DNA from: Alphaproteobacteria bacterium | Lineage (GTDB): Bacteria > Myxococcota_A > UBA796 > GCA-2862545 | Length of the DNA stretch: 64,000 nt | Reading direction: 5' to 3' | NCBI GenBank assembly: GCA_020632925.1 | Contig: JACKER010000007.1 | Coordinates: 1,038,501-1,102,500 of the forward strand | Shown: piece by piece, positions 42,589 to 50,951 of the stretch | How the letters are laid out: each line of letters starts with the position of its first letter | How positions within the stretch are numbered: the first letter of the stretch is position 1 | The notes under the pieces: model-generated | What the model was told of the DNA's origin: nothing | Databases searched by the model: none | What the model saw: the letters and a program-made list of their open reading frames with translations, nothing else | Made by a program: the position numbers and the translations under genes

Positions 42589-43066
42589 CGAGCCACTCCC
42601 GGGAGGCCGCCGCCATGCGGTCGTAGGACTTCTCGATCTCCGCGACGACCGCCTTCTCGATCTGGCCGCCGACCAGCATGACGTTCACCTTGATCTCGCC
42701 CTCGACCACCTGCTCGCAGCCCGTGGCCGTCGGCTGGATGCGGAAGGTGCCGCTGCAGTCGAGCTTGCCCGGCAGGATGGTGGGCAGGACCTTCCAGTGC
42801 AGGACCGCGTTCTTGGCGTCCCAGCGGTTCTCCTGGTCGTACACCAGCTTCGGCGCGCCGAGGAGCTTCGCCACCGGGCCCGGGAGCTCCCGGTCGGGCG
42901 TGATGCGGACGCGCCGGACGAGGACGCCGCCGTCGTCCCGCTCCTCGAGCAGCTCGCGCTCGACCGCGGACTCCTTGCGCAGCATCGCGTCGAAGTCGTC
43001 GTCCCAGTACATCTTCCAGTACTTCTCGGGAGAACAGGGGAGTCCGTGGCGGACGAGCAGCTTCAA
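42572..43066 (-). CDS. DUF2505 (SRPBCC-like) protein
   Basis: 164 aa from TTG 43066 with GGAGG four bases upstream. The pattern CSPEKYWKMYWDDDF, then LGAPKLVYDQENRWD and ILPGKLDCSGTFRI matches DUF2505, a START/SRPBCC-fold family that binds hydrophobic ligands. Soluble. Second gene of the minus operon; overlaps the start of the M1 peptidase gene. Confidence 0.85.
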   Translation of the reverse strand: MKLLVRHGLPCSPEKYWKMYWDDDFDAMLRKESAVERELLEERDDGGVLVRRVRITPDRELPGPVAKLLGAPKLVYDQENRWDAKNAVLHWKVLPTILPGKLDCSGTFRIQPTATGCEQVVEGEIKVNVMLVGGQIEKAVVAEIEKSYDRMAAASREWLAAHPG

Positions 43067-43115
43067 GGGGCCTCCATCCCCGGGTCGCCGGCCCGGGAAC
43101 GTCGTGGGGTGGGTG

Positions 43116-44654
43116 TCAACCGGCGTCGTCGCCGTCGCTCTTCTTGACCGTGCGCTTGCCGATGCGCGGCCGATCCTCCTTCGGGCCCCCGCCGAACATG
43201 TCGTCGAGGCCGACGCCGCCCGAGTACGGACCCGACAACGCCCCCCTCGGAGAGCGGTTCACGGGGGCCGAGGACGCCGGCTGGCGCTGGGCGGGAGGAT
43301 CGGGCGGGGAGGGCGGCAGGTCCATGTCCTCCTCGTCGTCGTACCCCGAACCGCCGCGCGCCGGTGGGCGAGGGGGAGGCCTGGGTGGTGCCGCGTTCGG
43401 CGGCCTGGGTGGTGCCGCGTTCGGCGGCCTGGGCGGCGGGCGCGACGGCGCGGCGGACTCCGCGGGGCGCGGGGGAGGGCGGGGGGCCGGCGCCTTGGGC
43501 TTGGGCGGCGGACGCCAGCCATCGTCGTCCATCCCCGACGAGCTCGGCGGGGCCTTGCCGGACTTCTCGAGCTCCTGGCGCTCGCGATAGATCTTCTCGG
43601 ACATCGCCAGATCGCCGAGGATCCCGAGGACGTCGTCGATGTTGCGCAGCGGCGGGATGTGCGGGCCGCGGCGGGCATCCTCCTTCTCGCGGCGGACGTC
43701 CGTCGCCGACCGGCCCGTCGGGTCCACGAGGTTCTGGCGGAGCGTCGCGTCGGACTCCGCAGGCTCGTACTTCACGGGCTGCCGGCGGCCGACCTGCATG
43801 CGGCCCGGGTTCGGCGGGCGGGGTGGCATGATCCGCGGCGGCGTCCGGTCGATGCGCTCCGGCGGCGCGTGCGCCGGGAGCGGTCCGGGCTCGCGGCGCG
43901 GGGGCGGAGGACGGGCGGGCTCGGGCTGCGACTCCCACTGCGGCTCGGGCTCGGGCTCGGGAGGACGCGGCGGCGGACGCGGCGCGGGCGGCGCGCGACG
44001 GGGCTCGGGCGTGTGGACGGGGCGACGGACCTCGCGCGGCGGCTGGATCTCGTGCTCCGGCTCGGGCTCCGGCTCGCGGCGGGGCGGCGGACGCGGCGGT
44101 GGCGTGCGCTCCTCCGGCTGGGGCGGTGGCGTGGCCTTGCGCGGCTGGGGCGGCGGACGCGGCTGGGGCGGCGGACGCACCACCTCGCTGCCCGCGGCGC
44201 GACCGATGCGCTCGGCGGCGTAGACGTCGTGGCTGGGTGCGCGCTCCTCGCGGGCGAAGGGCTTGCTGCCGAAGGCCTCGCCGCGCGATCCGCTGGGCGC
44301 GCGCGCGCCGTCCGGAGGCGGCAGGAAGGGGTCGTCCTCCTCCTGGCGGGCCCAGAAGCGCCGGGAGTTGCCCGCGGGTCGGCGCGCTCGGCGGGTGAGC
44401 AGCCACTCGCTCGTCGCCCAGCCCACGACCCGGCGCTCGGCGATCCGCTTCGCGGGCGGGACGTAGGGGTCGTCGGGAGGCAGGAGGTACGCGACCCGCG
44501 TCTCCTCCGCGATCTCCTCCGGGGGAGGGCGCTTGGGCTGGTCCACGCGCTTGCCCTTCGCGGGCGCCTTCTTGGGGGGTGCCTTCGTGGTCGCTGCCGC
44601 CTTCGTGGCCGGCGGCTTCGCCTTCCCGTCGTCCTGCTTGGTCCGCTTCGCCAT
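43116..44654 (-). CDS. Proline-rich, mostly disordered protein
   Basis: 512 aa from ATG 44654. No signal peptide or membrane helix; Lys-rich N-terminus (KPPATKAAATTKAPPKKAPAK), then long Pro/Glu and Pro/Arg-rich stretches. One ordered-looking helix is near residue 345 (NIDDVLGILGDLAMSEKIYR). Two exact 24-bp DNA units at 43378-43425 encode PPRPPNAA twice. The C-terminus is KRTVKKSDGDDAG. Possibly a scaffold or polar protein; no known family. Divergent from tyrS. Confidence 0.68.
   Translation of the reverse strand: MAKRTKQDDGKAKPPATKAAATTKAPPKKAPAKGKRVDQPKRPPPEEIAEETRVAYLLPPDDPYVPPAKRIAERRVVGWATSEWLLTRRARRPAGNSRRFWARQEEDDPFLPPPDGARAPSGSRGEAFGSKPFAREERAPSHDVYAAERIGRAAGSEVVRPPPQPRPPPQPRKATPPPQPEERTPPPRPPPRREPEPEPEHEIQPPREVRRPVHTPEPRRAPPAPRPPPRPPEPEPEPQWESQPEPARPPPPRREPGPLPAHAPPERIDRTPPRIMPPRPPNPGRMQVGRRQPVKYEPAESDATLRQNLVDPTGRSATDVRREKEDARRGPHIPPLRNIDDVLGILGDLAMSEKIYRERQELEKSGKAPPSSSGMDDDGWRPPPKPKAPAPRPPPRPAESAAPSRPPPRPPNAAPPRPPNAAPPRPPPRPPARGGSGYDDEEDMDLPPSPPDPPAQRQPASSAPVNRSPRGALSGPYSGGVGLDDMFGGGPKEDRPRIGKRTVKKSDGDDAG
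43378..43425. repeat. Perfect 24-bp tandem repeat (x2) inside Pro-rich gene
   Basis: Two identical 24-bp units, 43378-43401 and 43402-43425, followed by part of a third, in frame, encoding the repeated PPRPPNAA motif. A recent slippage-type duplication. Confidence 0.8.
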
Positions 44655-44715
44655 CGCCTCGGCTGCCCTGTGGGTGCCAGGCATCCTACCAGTTACGCCT
44701 CGGTCGGGAGGAGAG

Positions 44716-45921
44716 ATGGACGCGTTCGATCTGCTCGTGGCCCGCGGCTTCGTGCAGCAGTGCTCGCACCCCGACGAGGTGCGCCAGGCCCTGGCGTCCG
44801 GGCCCGTCACCTTCTACATCGGCTTCGACCCCACGGCGGACAGCCTGCACGTCGGTCACCTCGTGCAGATCATGGCGATGTCCTGGCTGCAGCGGGCGGG
44901 CCACCGGGCGATCGCGCTGGTCGGCGGCGGCACCTCGCGCGTGGGTGATCCGAGTGGGCGGACGGACATGCGCCAGATGCTCTCGGACGAGCAGATCGCC
45001 GCGAACTCGGCCGTGTTCCGCGACCAGCTGGGTCACTTCCTGGTCATGGACGGTGAACGCGGCCGGATGGTGGACAACGCCGACTGGCTGATGGGGCTGA
45101 AGTACATCCCGTTCCTCCGCGAGATCGGCAGCCAGTTCTCGGTCAACCGGATGCTCGCGGCCGAGGCGTACAAGCAGCGCCTCGAGCGCGGCCTGTCCTT
45201 CATCGAGTTCAACTACCAGATCCTGCAGTCGTACGACTTCCTGGTGCTGCACGACCGCCACGAGTGCCGACTGCAGATCGGCGGCGACGACCAGTGGGGG
45301 AACATCCTCCCGGGCGTCGACCTGGTGCGCCGCATCCGCCAGACCACGGTCTGGGGCCTGACGACCCCGCTGCTGACGACCGCGAGCGGCACGAAGATGG
45401 GCAAGACGGCGGCGGGCGCGCTCTGGCTGTCCGCCGAGCGGACGAAGCCGTTCGATTACTGGCAGTACTGGTACAACACGGACGATCGCGACGTCGGGCG
45501 CTTCCTGCGGCTGTTCACCTTCCTGCCCGAGGAGGAGTGCGCGCGCCTCGAGGCGCTGACCGGCGCCGACCTGCGCGAGGCGAAGCGGGTCCTGGCGAAC
45601 GAGGCGACCACGCTGGCCCACGGCGAGGAGGCCGCACGGGCCGCGGAGGCCGGCGCGAAGGCGATGGCGGCGTCCTCGGCCTCCGACGACCTGCCCACCG
45701 CCTCGATCGCGGCGGGGACCCGGCTGTGCGTGGCGCTCACCGAGGCGGGCCTCACGAAGTCCAACGGCGAGGCGCGCCGGCTCGTCTCCCAGGGGGGCAT
45801 CACCTGGGACGGCGAGAAGGCGGAGGACGCGGACCGCGCGTTCACCGGCGAGGAGCTCGCGGCGGGCGTCGTCGTGCGGCTCGGGCGCAAGCGCGCTGTC
45901 CGGTTCGTCACGGTCCAGTGA
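44716..45921 (+). CDS. tyrS: Tyrosyl-tRNA synthetase
   Basis: 401 aa; ATG 44716 after GGGAGGAG. Class I signature HVGH (about 46-49) in the DPTADSLHVGHLV block, DQWGNI binding segment, the KMGKT variant of KMSKS (about 233), and a C-terminal S4 domain (GLTKSNGEARRLVSQGGI, about 350). It charges tRNA-Tyr in the cytoplasm. Sequence type is the 'TyrRZ-like' form with HVGH and KMGKT. No T-box or leader is visible. Confidence 0.97.
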   Translation: MDAFDLLVARGFVQQCSHPDEVRQALASGPVTFYIGFDPTADSLHVGHLVQIMAMSWLQRAGHRAIALVGGGTSRVGDPSGRTDMRQMLSDEQIAANSAVFRDQLGHFLVMDGERGRMVDNADWLMGLKYIPFLREIGSQFSVNRMLAAEAYKQRLERGLSFIEFNYQILQSYDFLVLHDRHECRLQIGGDDQWGNILPGVDLVRRIRQTTVWGLTTPLLTTASGTKMGKTAAGALWLSAERTKPFDYWQYWYNTDDRDVGRFLRLFTFLPEEECARLEALTGADLREAKRVLANEATTLAHGEEAARAAEAGAKAMAASSASDDLPTASIAAGTRLCVALTEAGLTKSNGEARRLVSQGGITWDGEKAEDADRAFTGEELAAGVVVRLGRKRAVRFVTVQ

Positions 45922-46106
45922 ATTTCGAGGGGGCCGGTACGCCGTTCATCGGCGGACCGGGCGCCGAGTCGGCCGCAGCGGAGGGACGGCGTTCGCGGGC
46001 CGCCCCCCAGCGCGCATCGGCCAAGGAGTAGGAAGCAAGGGCGGAACGCGAACGGTTGTCCGCCCGGAGCGGAGGACGCGAAGTAGATTTCCGTGTAACG
46101 GACCGT

Positions 46107-46127
46107 CGCTTCACGTTACTTGAAGCG
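46107..46127 (+). promoter_or_regulatory. Leader hairpin before TSP3-thioredoxin lipoprotein
   Basis: CGCTTCA (46107-46113), 7-nt loop, TGAAGCG (46121-46127): a perfect stem in the leader of the gene at 46146, ending about nine bases before its GGAGG. A second inverted pair GTAACG/CGTTAC (46095-46100, 46114-46119) overlaps it and could compete. The rest of the 224-bp gap 45922-46145 shows nothing clear. Confidence 0.4.
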
Positions 46128-46145
46128 GAATCCCGTGGAGGTCCC

Positions 46146-47015
46146 GTGCACCGTCTTCTCCTCCTGACCCTTCCCGTCCTGCTCGTCGTCGCCTGCACCG
46201 ATCCCGACGGGGACGGGGTGAAGAGCGGCGAGGAGAAGAAGCTCGGGCTCGATCCGAAGTCCGCCGACTCCGACGGCGACGGCCTGATGGATGGCGACGA
46301 GCTCGCCATGGGCGCCGATCCCCTCAACGTCGACACCGACGGCGACGGCCTGAACGACGGCGCCGAGGTCGAGAACGGCGCCGACCCCACCCTCGCGGAC
46401 ACCGACGCGGACGGATACAGCGACTTCGACGAGGTCCAGACCGGCCACGACCCGGCCGACGCGAACGACCGGATCTACCAGGGCGGCTGGCCGTACTACG
46501 CGGACAAGGACTCCATCGGTGGCAACGCCAGCCTCGACGGCACCGTGCAGGTGGGCGAGCGCTTCGGCCGCTTCGTCGCCGTCGATCAGTTCGGTGACGA
46601 GGTCGACCTCTGGGACTTCTACAACGAGGACAAGCCGATCGTCATCGACATGTCCGCCCAGTGGTGCGGCCCGTGCAACTCGGTGGCCGCCTGGCTCGAC
46701 GGGGAGTCGCTGTCCTGGATGGAGCCGATGAACCCCATCCGCAAGGCCGTGCGCGACGGCGAGGTGTACTGGGTCACGATCATGATCCAGGACCGGTACG
46801 GCGCCCCCGCCTCGAAGAAGACGGCCAAGGAGTGGTACCGGTCGTACCCGTCGGAGGAGGTCCCCGTCATGGCGGACTCGAACTACGACGTGGCCTACTA
46901 CATCCCCGCCGCAGGCATCCCGGCCTTCGTGCTGCTGAAGCCCGACCTGACGGTCGACGACTTCAACCCGAACGACGGGTACCAGGCGCTCGAGACGCTG
47001 AACAGCCGCCTGTAG
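46146..47015 (+). CDS. Lipoprotein with TSP3-type Ca repeats and thioredoxin domain
   Basis: 289 aa from GTG 46146 (GGAGG four bases before), giving lipobox LLVVAC. Residues 20-100 hold four TSP3/EF-like Ca repeats (DPDGDGVKSGEE, DSDGDGLMDGDELAMGADP, DTDGDGLNDGAEVENGADP, DTDADGYSDFDE). From about 135 a TlpA/thioredoxin-like domain carries MSAQWCGPCNSVAAW with both redox Cys (WCGPC). A periplasmic disulphide reductase or isomerase tethered to the membrane is likely. Combination of the two modules is seen in related bacteria. Confidence 0.88.
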   Translation: MHRLLLLTLPVLLVVACTDPDGDGVKSGEEKKLGLDPKSADSDGDGLMDGDELAMGADPLNVDTDGDGLNDGAEVENGADPTLADTDADGYSDFDEVQTGHDPADANDRIYQGGWPYYADKDSIGGNASLDGTVQVGERFGRFVAVDQFGDEVDLWDFYNEDKPIVIDMSAQWCGPCNSVAAWLDGESLSWMEPMNPIRKAVRDGEVYWVTIMIQDRYGAPASKKTAKEWYRSYPSEEVPVMADSNYDVAYYIPAAGIPAFVLLKPDLTVDDFNPNDGYQALETLNSRL

Positions 47016-47040
47016 CGAGTGGACGCCGTGGGCGCGGCCG

Positions 47041-47433
47041 TCAGGACGTGACGATGGCCGTGCTCATCAGCAGGAACACACCGACGAACGTCAGGACGCC
47101 CGAGATCACCAGCGTCGCGAGCGAAGCGCCCGCGCTGAGGATCAGGGCCTCCACCGGTGCCAGGTCCGCCATGGCGATCAGGGTGCCCGTCCAGGCGGCG
47201 ACGTGGATCGCGACCGACACCCACCACACCGACGGCGCGATCAGGCCGATGCCGCAGCCGAGCATGAGCTCGAGCATGCCGGCGATCACGCCGCACATCA
47301 GCGCCGTCCCCCAGGACATGGGCTCGCGCGCCATCAGCCCGTGCAGTCCCCGCGTGATCACGACCGGCCCCACGAACGCGTAGAACAGGACCAACGCCGC
47401 GACGAAGAGCAGGGCCAGGACGTTCGTCGACAC
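47041..47433 (-). CDS. Four-helix membrane protein
   Basis: 130 aa from GTG 47433 (GGAG adjacent, start uncertain). Hydrophobic segments: LALLFVAALVLFYAFVGPVV, ALMCGVIAGMLELMLGCG, VSVAIHVAAWTGTLIAMA and LATLVISGVLTFVGVFLL. No known family or charged active site. It is convergent with the TSP3-thioredoxin gene and follows the PDZ lipoprotein gene by 67 bp. Confidence 0.68.
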   Translation of the reverse strand: MSTNVLALLFVAALVLFYAFVGPVVITRGLHGLMAREPMSWGTALMCGVIAGMLELMLGCGIGLIAPSVWWVSVAIHVAAWTGTLIAMADLAPVEALILSAGASLATLVISGVLTFVGVFLLMSTAIVTS

Positions 47434-47500
47434 CTCCGCCCAGGCGTACGGTGACCGATGGCGACATCTTTCGATCCGATACGACGATCGGATCCGAGCG

Positions 47501-48202
47501 TCAGTTCACGATCTGGTACGTGTGGGTCATGCGCTGGCCGTTGCGCAGGAAGGTCACGTTGAACACCGTGTCGTTCTTCAGGTCGAGGTAGGCGGCCAGC
47601 AGCTGCGGCTTGGTGTTCAGCTTGTGGCCGTTGGCCTCGAGGACGATGTCGCCGTTGCGCATCCCGAGGTGGTAGGCGTCGCGGGTCTTGATGCCCATGA
47701 GCTGCCAGCCCGCGCCCGACTCCCGCGCGTTGCCCAGCGAGTACGGATCGTCCATCCAGCGGTTCGCGAGCGAGCGGCTCACGGTCCACTTCGTCGACGA
47801 CACCTGGGTGATGCCCGAGGGGGCTGGGGAGGGCTGCTTGCCGCGGCCCGCGCTCGGAGCGCCTGGGGCGGGCGGCTGCGCGCCAGGCGTGCCGGCGGTC
47901 GGCTCTCCCTGGCCCGGCGGGGTGGTCGCTGGCGGTGCGCCCGGCGAGGTCCCGGGCGAGGTCCCCGGGGAGCTCCCCGGCGCAGGCGCCGTCCCGGGCG
48001 CGGGCTGCGGGTGGGGGCGGCGGACGACCGTCCCGGGCGCGGGCGTCGGAGCGGGTGCGGGCGCGGCCGAGGGCGCCGGAGCGGGTGTGGGCTTGGGCTT
48101 GGCGCGCGCTGGTGCGTGGGCGGCAGCGGGTTCCGGCTGCTCCTTGTCGCAGCCCGCGAGCGTCACGCACACCAGCATGCCGAGGGTCGCCAGTCCGCGC
48201 AT
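47501..48202 (-). CDS. PDZ-domain lipoprotein with Pro/Ala linker
   Basis: 233 aa from ATG 48202. Lipobox LVCVTLAGC, then about 110 residues of PAPAP/PGTSPG linker, and a C-terminal PDZ domain (about 150-230: GWQLMGIKTRDAYHLGMRNG, DIVLEANGHKLNTKPQLLAA, FNVTFLRNGQRMTHTYQI) closely similar in layout to the GspC PDZ of type II secretion. No T2SS genes are near. It may bind peptide tails in the periplasm. Confidence 0.8.
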   Translation of the reverse strand: MRGLATLGMLVCVTLAGCDKEQPEPAAAHAPARAKPKPTPAPAPSAAPAPAPTPAPGTVVRRPHPQPAPGTAPAPGSSPGTSPGTSPGAPPATTPPGQGEPTAGTPGAQPPAPGAPSAGRGKQPSPAPSGITQVSSTKWTVSRSLANRWMDDPYSLGNARESGAGWQLMGIKTRDAYHLGMRNGDIVLEANGHKLNTKPQLLAAYLDLKNDTVFNVTFLRNGQRMTHTYQIVN

Positions 48203-48331
48203 GGAAGTCCTCCGTCTCGGCGTCGACGCCACCACGGGGCAGCGCATTCGACACGAGGCGGGGGCGATCGTACCAACAGATCGTGCTCGCGGCTCGCGGC
48301 GGCCATGCCATGATGGGGAGGATGGTGTGCG

Positions 48332-49720
48332 ATGCAGGGTGACCGGGATCTGTTGGTCATCTCGGACCTCCACCTGGGCGAGGATCTGGGCGCGGCGACC
48401 GATCGGACGCGGCAGCTCGACGATGCGTTGATCGCGTTCCTCGATCACCACGCCACGAGCGGGTCGTGGAAGCTGGTGGTCAACGGCGACATGGTCGATC
48501 TCGTCGGCGCCACGCTGCTGCCCGCCGACGTCGGCTGGGTCGCGGGGCTGCATCCCGACGATCACGTGTACGGGCTCGGTGGGCGAGCGCTGACCGCGGC
48601 CCTGAAGCTGCAGCACGTGATCCAGCGGCACGAGGGCGTGTTCCAGGCGTTCGCCCGGTTCCTGGCAGCGGGGAACCCCATCGTTGTGGTCCTCGGCAAC
48701 CACGACGCCGAGCTGCACTGGCCCGAGGCGCAGGAGGTGCTCACGCGCTTCCTGGTGGAGGCCGCGCGCGAGGTCCCGGGGACGGGCCAGATCGGACAGA
48801 TCTCCTTCCACCCCTGGTTCTACCTCGAGGAGGGGGTGGCCTTCTTCGAGCACGGGCACCAGTACGATCCCTACTGCGCCTTCGAGGACGCGCTCGCGCC
48901 GGCGACCGACGAGGTGGAGATCGACCCGAACCTGGGAGCGCTGCTGCCGCGCTACGTCGGGTCCCGCATGGTCGAGCCCGTGCACGACGCCTGGGGCATG
49001 AACTTCTTCGAGTTCCTGCAGTTCTGGGTGCGACAGGGTTCGGATCGCATCCTCGCCATCCTCCGCGCCTACCTCGACGTGTTCGCGCGGATGTGGGAGC
49101 ACCAGGCCCGCCGCATCCCCGAGCGCCTGGCCGCCCGTCGAGCCCGGGCCCACGCCCGCCTCCGGGAGCTCGCCCGCCGCGCCCGCCTCCCCGAGGAGCG
49201 GCTGCTGCGGCTCTCGGGGCTGTGGGCCGCCCCGATCGGCGTCGAGCTGATGCGGATCGTGCGGGCGCTCATGCTCGATCGCTTCCTGCTCCTGCTGCTC
49301 GGCCCGACGCTGCCGATCCTGGCCTTCCTGATCACGCCGTGGCGGTGGCAGGGCCCCGTGTTCTCCGTGCTCGCCGTCGTCCTGATGGGCGCGCTGGCGC
49401 TCGCGCTGAAGGCCCGGGAGCCGGTCGATCCCCAGGAGGCCATGCGTCGCGTGGCCCGACGGGTCCGTGAGCTCGCGAACGTGCCGATCGTCGTGATGGG
49501 GCACAGCCACGTGCCGCACGCCGAGTCGGTGGGCGACGGTTGGTACTTCAACACGGGGACCTGGGTGCAGCCCGACCCGGCGCGGGCCTTCACCCTGTTG
49601 CGCATCGAGCGGACGCTCGGCGGTGTGCGGGCGCGGCTCTGCCAGTGGCGCGACGGGGTGGTCCGTGCCTACGAGCCCGCGGGGCCGGAGGTCAACGTGG
49701 TCGTGGGTCGAGAGCGCTGA
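48332..49720 (+). CDS. Calcineurin-like metallophosphoesterase with membrane helices
   Basis: 462 aa. All five metallophosphoesterase motifs: SDLHLG (about 11), NGDMVD (about 50), GNHDAE (about 121), GHQYDP (about 170) and GHSHVP (about 390). Between motifs IV and V it has an inserted region with basic helices and two membrane segments (about 315-355: FLLLLLGPTLPILAFLI, VFSVLAVVLMGALALAL). LpxH-like in its core, but the large insertion sets it apart. It is divergent from the PDZ lipoprotein; likely acts on a lipid-linked phosphate. Confidence 0.87.
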   Translation: MQGDRDLLVISDLHLGEDLGAATDRTRQLDDALIAFLDHHATSGSWKLVVNGDMVDLVGATLLPADVGWVAGLHPDDHVYGLGGRALTAALKLQHVIQRHEGVFQAFARFLAAGNPIVVVLGNHDAELHWPEAQEVLTRFLVEAAREVPGTGQIGQISFHPWFYLEEGVAFFEHGHQYDPYCAFEDALAPATDEVEIDPNLGALLPRYVGSRMVEPVHDAWGMNFFEFLQFWVRQGSDRILAILRAYLDVFARMWEHQARRIPERLAARRARAHARLRELARRARLPEERLLRLSGLWAAPIGVELMRIVRALMLDRFLLLLLGPTLPILAFLITPWRWQGPVFSVLAVVLMGALALALKAREPVDPQEAMRRVARRVRELANVPIVVMGHSHVPHAESVGDGWYFNTGTWVQPDPARAFTLLRIERTLGGVRARLCQWRDGVVRAYEPAGPEVNVVVGRER

Positions 49721-49723
49721 CGA

Positions 49724-50926
49724 TCAGCGGCCGTGCCCGCCGCCGAGGAACAGGTCCCGCAGGTACCAGGTGAGCGCGCTGATCCGCCAGACGCCCGGGT
49801 CGGCGCCGCGGCCGTCGGCGATCCGGTCCATCTGCACCTGGTACCAGCTGCCCGTGAGCATCGCGTCGATCTGCGGGATGCCCGTGGCCAGCTCGACCGT
49901 GAGCGCGCGATCGGCCGTGCCGTCGAGCAGCCGCCGGCAGAGGTCGGGCTCCACCGCGAGCGGCCGCGCGAGCCCCACCACGTCCACCGCACCCCCGGCC
50001 AGCGCCGCCGCCATGCCCTCGCGCGTGCGGAAGCCACCCGTCAGCATGAGCGGCGTGCGGACGCGCTTCCGGACACGCTCCGCCTGGTCGAGGAAGAAGG
50101 CCTCCCGCGCGGCGGTGCTGGCGCGGACCGGCTCGGCGAACATCGCGGCGCGTTCGTAGGTCCCGCCGGAGAGCTCGAGCAGGTCGATGCGCTCGGCCTC
50201 GAGCATCGCCGCGACCTCGATCGCGTCGTCCTCCGAGAACGCGCCCTTCTGGAAGTCCGCGGTGTTGAGCTTCACGCCCACCGGATACGCCGGCCCCACC
50301 TCGGCGCGGATCGCGCGGACGACCTCCAACAGGAAGCGCGCGCGACCCGCCAGATCACCGCCCCAGCGGTCCGTGCGCAGGTTGGTGCGCGGCGAGAGGA
50401 ACTGGCTCACGAGGTACCCGTGGGCCGCGTGCACCTGGACCCCCGCGAAGCCGGCGTCCTTCACGACCCTCGCGGTGGTCGCGAACCGACGCACCACGCC
50501 CTCGACCTCACCCTCCGTGAGCGCGCGGGGGACGGCGAAGGCCCCGAAGGTGCCGGGGAGCCCGACCGCCGACGGTGCGACCGGCGCCGGATCGAGTCGG
50601 CGAGGCGCCTGCCGCCCCGGGTGGTTGATCTGCACCCAGGTCGGGGACCCGCGGCTGGCCTCCGCCCACGCGCGCCAGGCCTCGGCGTGGCGGTCGTCCT
50701 CGGCGGCGACGTTGCCGCGCTCGCCGAGGTGGGCCGGATCCACCATCACGTTGCCCGTGATCAGCAGGCCGGCGCCACCGGCGGCCCAGGCCCCGTACAG
50801 CCGCGCCAGCGCCTCGGTCGGCGCGCGGTCCGGGCCAGCGAGGCGCTCGCTCATCGCGGACTTCGCGAGCCGGTTCGGGAGGACGGCCCCACAGGGGAGG
50901 GAGAGGGGATCGGCGAGGTTCGTCAC
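49724..50926 (-). CDS. NADH:flavin oxidoreductase (old yellow enzyme family)
   Basis: 400 aa from GTG 50926. TIM-barrel flavoprotein: N-terminal LPNRLAKSAMSERLA, substrate/flavin segment VQINHPGRQAP, and VQVHAAHGYLVSQFLSPRTN followed by RTDRWGG (about 165-190), the FMN-phosphate strand TGGFRTREGMAAALAGGAVD. Reduces enones or related compounds with NAD(P)H. No 4Fe-4S Cys cluster as in 2,4-dienoyl-CoA reductase is seen, so it is the short form. Convergent with the phosphoesterase gene, 3 bp apart. Confidence 0.9.
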   Translation of the reverse strand: MTNLADPLSLPCGAVLPNRLAKSAMSERLAGPDRAPTEALARLYGAWAAGGAGLLITGNVMVDPAHLGERGNVAAEDDRHAEAWRAWAEASRGSPTWVQINHPGRQAPRRLDPAPVAPSAVGLPGTFGAFAVPRALTEGEVEGVVRRFATTARVVKDAGFAGVQVHAAHGYLVSQFLSPRTNLRTDRWGGDLAGRARFLLEVVRAIRAEVGPAYPVGVKLNTADFQKGAFSEDDAIEVAAMLEAERIDLLELSGGTYERAAMFAEPVRASTAAREAFFLDQAERVRKRVRTPLMLTGGFRTREGMAAALAGGAVDVVGLARPLAVEPDLCRRLLDGTADRALTVELATGIPQIDAMLTGSWYQVQMDRIADGRGADPGVWRISALTWYLRDLFLGGGHGR

Positions 50927-50951
50927 GCCACCGCTCTAACCGCCCACTGTC

